A DNA stretch of 64,000 nucleotides from Polydactylus sextarius (lineage: Eukaryota; Chordata; Actinopteri; Polynemidae): positions 11,477,001-11,541,000 of the forward strand of contig CM028923.1 in the NCBI GenBank assembly GCA_016801845.1. Direction: 5' to 3'. The notes under the pieces are model-generated. The model was not told where the DNA came from. It made no database searches and saw only the letters and a list, made by a program, of their open reading frames with translations. The position numbers and the translations under genes were made by a program. Each line of letters starts with the position of its first letter. Position 1 is the stretch's first letter. Positions 60,501-64,000 of this stretch are shown here, one piece after another.

Positions 60501-62910
60501 GTCTTTGTCTAGAACAAAAAACAGATTCCCACCGTGATGGACTGACAACTCTTCCCTGTTGCACTTAATTAAATTCCATCATGCTGAAAGGTTAGAGAAG
60601 CAGCTTGATAAAGAGCAGGAGGATGAAGTGTAGTTTGTCAGGGACATTGTTACTCGACTGTGTCACTGGTTTCCAGTTATAAGACGACATATCTCCAGGG
60701 AGGTAGTAAATATTTCACAAGGTAATTTTAGTTCAAAAAGGGGCTTATTTTCTTACTACTGACCTCACCCATCGCAGAGATACAGAGGAACGTGATGTCA
60801 TGCAGATGCAGCCTAAAAATGGTCATGTTAAGCTTCCTAAAGCGGCCTGTTTCCTAAGATTCAAAGACACAGGAGGCTGTTCAAAAAACAAAACTGATTG
60901 CAGATGATACAACATTTTATCTGCTGCTTCCCCCCTGGGTATAATCCTTAAAAGAAAAAAGAAAATACGCAATGCATCTTCCTCTCACACAGTTAATCAT
61001 CTGTCACTCTTGTGTGTGGACTTTCTCTCGATGCGCTACACCTACACCCTCCTTAGTTTTTAATTTCCTGTTCTGCACAGACCCTCATGCAGCATGACCA
61101 AACCTGCCTGAGCATTTTAATTGTTTTATGTGTCAGTGGAAAAAATGACAACAATAGTGATAATAGAGAATCTGCATGCTGTATTGTACTCTGTAGGTGT
61201 AGAAATTGGCATTTGTGTTTTCTATTAGATTTTTCTTCTTTAAGAACTGGTGCAGGATTGCACCTCTAAAAATAAGGTTCTGCGACAGAGCTAATGGTTT
61301 TCTATGAAACCCATATTAACCATGTTCTAGCCATTTGATGGCTGCAAAAATCACCTGTAAACACAAATGTGACATTAGTGTCTCCACTAGCTTACCTGTT
61401 AGCTAGCAGTTGCTCATAGACACATCCAGTAGAAACGCAGTGACAACATCTTTCATTTAGAGCCAAATTGTAGCCACCTGGTGTATTTCAGTTCAATATA
61501 ATCTGTTTTACTCAGTGGGAAATATACAATATGCATCTGCAGCTGCTAACTATTCAGTTCAATTTGCTTGATCCAGGCAACTAAGGCACAAACAGTTAAA
61601 GACTTTTTGGTTAAGAAAAAGCTCATGTTAATGAGAACAGTAAGACTGAACTAAATAGTAATTGCTGAAAATTCAAAACAATGAGCTGAAAGATGCTAAA
61701 GGCTTCATAGAACTGAACTGAGGGAAACTGCAAAGTTGTACATTGAAAGACACCTTTCACATCATGCATGGTCATTTGACTAATTGTTAATTTATATCAT
61801 ATTGAGTGGTATGTGGCTTTAAAATATCATCATCCATTGTATTGGAGACACACAAGCCAATTTGTCTTTATATGCAGCCTACACTACACATAAGGTACAA
61901 CAGAATAGATTGTAATGCAGTGCAACAAACTTAATTTTCAGCTATTTGGGTGAAATCAGCTGCCTGCCACTGGAAACAATACTGATAAGAACTGTGAAAC
62001 AAAACAGTTAAGTTATGGGCCATGAAAACAAAACAATCATCTTAAAGACACTAAAATGTTCCCTAGAGGAGCAGCTTTAACATAATGTATCACAATGTGA
62101 TTTTACAGATGCTTAGGAGCATATAATCTGTGTGTGTGGCTGTGAATTGTATTACTGCCAGGACTAAAATCCCATTCTTTGAAAGAAAAGCTCTCCTAAA
62201 TTGGTTGTGTCAGGTCACGCCTGAAATTTAATTTGTCTACAACCCGGAAGCTACATGTCCACTGCCAAACTTTACCAGTGGACTGAAATAAACAGGCTGT
62301 GTTAGCAGACGGCGTGAGTGAGTTGTTGACTCCTGATGTTGTTTTTATTCTCCTGCCTGTGTTTGGTCTACACACTAATCATTCTTTCAAGGCTGTGACG
62401 ATCATGTGCAATTAACTTGGGCTACACCCTTCCCTGTTGACTTTTCCTGTGATATGAAAAATTTTATCAGCATGGAAAAGAGACTGTATCCATGGTAACG
62501 CTTACAAATATACACTGACACTGCAAAATATTAAGGACATCTTCCTGGACATCTTCATGAAATTGTTATTTGGGTTGAGGGGTGGGGGGTTGTGCTGAAA
62601 ACAAACTGACCTCAATGATATAGTCATTGCCATCTTTTCCATGAACGGCCTTCACTGCACAGATGTCTAGACCACCAAACATCTCAGCACAGGAGTCCAC
62701 CCACAGCCGATAACTGGAACACAGTCACACACACAAAAAAAAATGATAAGACAATAATTAAAGACTTAAAAGGCACCAGAGGTATCATAAAAAAGGACTT
62801 AAATACAGACATAACATATCACAAAGCAAGCTCACCGGTCAGTCATTGCAATCTGTTCCAACATGGCTGAACCTGTGTTAGCCTTCCAGTTGCCAGAAAT
62901 AGATGTTCTC
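54409..62910 (-). CDS. syn3: Synapsin III-like, 3' part (6 exons, continues past right edge)
   Basis: Synapsins are neuronal phosphoproteins that tether synaptic vesicles to actin; the C domain has an ATP-grasp fold that binds ATP. Exons read on the minus strand are 62910-62836, 62713-62611, 56464-56333, 54924-54906, 54807-54654 and 54532-54409, all in phase with GT-AG borders. They give the C-terminal half of domain C (TSISGNWKANTGSAMLEQIA, WVDSCAEMFGGLDICAVKAV, VMDSSMPLIGEHVEEDKQLI), a short Pro/Ser/Ala linker, and domain E (DEAKAETIRSLRQSFASLFSD). IIEVMDSSMPLIGEHVEED fits synapsin III better than I or II as I remember them. The linker of about 55 residues is much shorter than in mammalian synapsins. 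The N-terminal A, B and first C exons lie beyond 64000; mammalian SYN3 hosts TIMP3 in an intron, but none is seen here. Confidence 0.88.
54654..54807 (-). CDS. syn3: syn3 exon: Pro/Ser-rich linker (domain D-like)
   Basis: This 154-nt exon is bounded by TGCTGCAG|CCG and CTGAA|GTGAGT. It encodes GHRSASASPSQSAQGSPQRA, an RSATTSPSQ segment and a PGPIPAPGPG run. The many SP and SxSP sites suggest proline-directed phosphorylation. The second frame is also open to its last codon. Confidence 0.85.
54906..54924 (-). CDS. syn3: syn3 19-nt microexon
   Basis: Bounded by CATCAACAG|ATC and CGAG|GTAAGA, it encodes IAPPRR plus the first base of an alanine codon. It is the only junction that joins the neighbouring exons in the frame leading to domain E; skipping it shifts the frame. 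Confidence 0.7.
55330..55440 (-). repeat. AGGTCA-rich dispersed repeat, copy i
   Basis: CCAAGGTCACAGTGACCTTT flanked by TCTTGAAATGTCACATTCATG fits the family's reverse strand. The site GGTCACAGTGACC (55369-55381) is a perfect ERE palindrome. It lies in a syn3 intron. Confidence 0.65.
55369..55381. promoter_or_regulatory. Perfect ERE consensus palindrome in a syn3 intron
   Basis: GGTCACAGTGACC matches all ten specified bases of the estrogen response element. It belongs to repeat copy i. Confidence 0.5.
55644..56517. promoter_or_regulatory. Two further CTCF-like motifs
   Basis: CCGCCAGTAGGCGGC is read on the minus strand (55645-55659) and GCACTAGATGGCAGTG on the plus strand (56502-56517). Both resemble CTCF cores and lie in the syn3 3' introns. 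Confidence 0.35.
56333..56464 (-). CDS. syn3: syn3 exon: end of domain C
   Basis: This 132-nt exon (44 codons) is bounded by TCCGCAG|GTG and GTCAAG|GTACAA. It encodes VMDSSMPLIGEHVEEDKQLI, then TELVINKMAQ, and turns into the linker VLLGVSTPQPSSVK. Confidence 0.93.
57876..57990. repeat. Fish AT-rich dispersed repeat fragment
   Basis: GGGGCTGCAGCTAATGATGA followed by TCATTTTACTGACTGG-like sequence resembles the end of an abundant fish repeat with TTATCGATTAAT-type words, here decayed. Weak. Confidence 0.35.
58303..58479. mobile_element. hAT-type MITE with terminal inverted repeats
   Basis: The left end GTCCAAACTATTCCACAAAG, continuing GGCTGTGTGGCTG, is mirrored at the right end by CAGCCACACGGCCC, then TTTGTGGAATAGTTTGGAC. 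Only one base differs over about 33 bp. The tips ATGTCC and GGACACCTC fit the CAGGGGTGTCC-type ends of hAT elements. At about 177 bp it has no coding capacity. Flanking copies of AGCTAG may be remains of an 8-bp target duplication. Confidence 0.85.
58930..59135. other. GC-rich segment of unknown nature
   Basis: It is richer in G+C and CpG than its neighbours. The minus frame at 58882-59106 is open (GGRLPGLCSVPCGNDSTGQN and onward) without recognisable domain or splice sites. It may be a piece of an old repeat or a small regulatory island. Confidence 0.3.
59290..62600. other. AT-rich intronic DNA without recognised features
   Basis: This is part of the syn3 intron. Palindrome-rich ATGATATCAT words cluster at 60200-60390. 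No exon, RNA gene or intact mobile element is visible. Confidence 0.4.
62611..62713 (-). CDS. syn3: syn3 exon: YRLWVDSCAEMFGGLDICAV segment
   Basis: This 103-nt exon is bounded by GTTCCAG|TTA and ATTGAG|GTCAGT. It encodes the core ATP-grasp strand YRLWVDSCAEMFGGLDICAV and then HGKDGNDYIIE. It ends on a codon boundary. Confidence 0.94.
62836..62910 (-). CDS. syn3: syn3 exon: ATP-grasp segment RTSISGNWKANTGSAM
   Basis: This 75-nt exon is bounded by ACTTTCAG|GAG and GACCG|GTGAGC. It encodes RTSISGNWKANTGSAMLEQI then AMTD, a nearly invariant stretch of the synapsin C domain, with split codons at both ends. Confidence 0.93.
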
Positions 62911-64000
62911 CTGAAAGTTCAAAGAAAACAGTACAAAACCAGGACATGTGTCAACTTCTTGTTAGGCAGAAAGCTGCAATGAGTTAGTCACCAACAGCTT
63001 TTGCTCGTGGAGTTGAGTAAATAAGCTTTTGGGAGATACTATTGTCAGTTCATCAGTGGTGATTACGTATCCACACCGACATTATGTTTTGTGACTGAGT
63101 CATTCAAACACATGCTTTCATGGTGAGACCAAACAGGAAAATGAGATGTGATAAGGTTCGGCCTCTGGTTTTTTGTCAAATAATTGTTTAGATACAGAAA
63201 CTTGAAAGTGAAGAGGGTTTTGTCTCTTATTCTTTGTTGCTATATGCTCGGCTGCATTTACAGAAACAGGCTTCTTGCTTCCAAATGGGTGTGAAGGGTT
63301 TGAAGAAATAATGGGACAGTGTCTTTGTGAGAGTGTTGATAAAAAGTGCCTGGAAAGGAGCAACTGTACCCTGATGCTAACTGATGAGTGTTGGCTTTTT
63401 TAGAGTGTAGTGTAGTTATGTCTTTAGCTTCTTACCACCACTTTTCCAGCAGCCCACGAACGTCCTCTATTTCAACTCCAGGAATGAGGGACTAAATGCA
63501 CTTCTTTTGCCATAGAGCTGACATAGAGTGCCAAAAAAGCCCCATGCTCTGGGAAAAGTACTTTCTGATGGGCCAGAAATGGTTGAGGCATGAAACACTG
63601 ACTACCTTTCGTAAATCCATTATTATATAGAAAGTGAATACTATTACACCCATCACACCTAGTGAGCAGCCTGGATGTCACCTGGTGGGGACATGTGTGG
63701 GGACGGTACTTTGTTCAAGGGCACCTCAGTGGGACCCTGTAGCTGGTGGATTCGAACTGGGGACCTTTTCAGACCCAAGTCCGCTTCCTTAGCCACCAGG
63801 CCACCACTGCCCGTTAACATTTTAGTTTGCCCCGTTTTAGCCTCCAAGTTTATTCTGGTGGCCTCATACTTCCTGAAAATATTTGGTTGAAAAGGTCTAT
63901 TAGTGTTGGGTGTTCTGTCTAATGAAGGTTTAGATGCTGTTTCACCTGATTTTCTACCAGAAATTTTGAAAATGGGCAAAAACCATCAGACAGCAGCTTT
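62911..64000 (-). other. syn3: syn3 upstream intron, incomplete
   Basis: Apart from the SINE at 63655-63825, no exon is found. The next synapsin exon, expected to encode the segment before RTSISGNWK, must lie beyond the right edge. Confidence 0.6.
63655..63825 (-). mobile_element. tRNA-derived SINE
   Basis: On the minus strand an A-box-like TGGCCTGGTGGC (about 63791-63802) is followed at normal spacing by a B box AGTTCGAATCC (63749-63759). The body then reads CCCACTGAGGTGCCCTTGAAC, a sequence frequent in fish tRNA-derived SINEs. It lies upstream of the visible synapsin exons, inside the next intron. It is not a functional tRNA, because no cloverleaf stems pair. Confidence 0.8.

Larger units (their letters stand above)
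56465..62610 (-). other. syn3: syn3 6.1-kb intron
   Basis: No exon of synapsin or of another gene is identified here. The intron holds T and A runs (56720, 57209), a GC-richer block with CTGGTACTG tandem units (57240-57560), a fish AT-rich repeat near 57880, a MITE at 58303-58479, and a GC-rich unknown at 58930-59130. The remaining DNA is AT-rich. Confidence 0.55.

Noticed and set aside
63655..63825. Functional tRNA gene
   Set aside because: Pol III boxes are present but acceptor and anticodon stems do not pair; it is a SINE head.

Overview
This window is nuclear DNA from a vertebrate, almost certainly a teleost fish. The genes have many exons and GT-AG introns of 75 bp to 17 kb. Noncoding DNA is AT-rich, with CA/TA microsatellites, a tRNA-derived SINE, a hAT-type MITE, LINE fragments and repeat families common in fish genomes. 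A run of exactly 500 N (18679-19178) is a placeholder for an assembly gap. No prokaryotic, plasmid, phage or CRISPR structure is present.

Three protein-coding genes can be read by hand. (1) Minus strand, 4933 down to the left edge: the 5' part of a plexin, best matched to plexin C1. Twelve exons run from the start codon through signal peptide, sema domain, two PSI domains and the first IPT domains; the membrane and GAP regions lie outside. (2) Plus strand, about 7340 to 39900: RERG, a small Ras-like GTPase. It has a noncoding first exon in a CpG-rich island, four coding exons (13969-14029, 31021-31077, 37159-37232, 38458-38868) and a complete 200-residue product. (3) Minus strand, 62910 down to 54409: the 3' half of a synapsin, best matched to synapsin III. 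It covers the end of the ATP-grasp C domain, a short proline/serine linker and domain E; the 5' half lies beyond the right edge.

Layout: plexin and RERG are head to head with about 2.4 kb between them. RERG and synapsin are tail to tail across about 15 kb of noncoding DNA. That space holds a roughly 480-bp direct duplication, several copies of an AGGTCA-rich dispersed repeat and a series of CTCF-like motifs. The genes do not form one pathway: a guidance receptor, a growth-inhibitory GTPase and a synaptic-vesicle phosphoprotein simply lie next to each other.

Most notable observations: a 75-nt in-frame intron hidden in an open reading frame of the plexin PSI domain; an old retroelement tail ending about 4 nt from a plexin splice acceptor; a 19-nt synapsin microexon whose skipping would give a fully open alternative C-terminus without domain E; and four perfect palindromic estrogen-response-element consensus sites, all inside copies of one dispersed repeat, in and around RERG, a gene whose human orthologue is estrogen regulated. 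I did not find a wholly new gene system.
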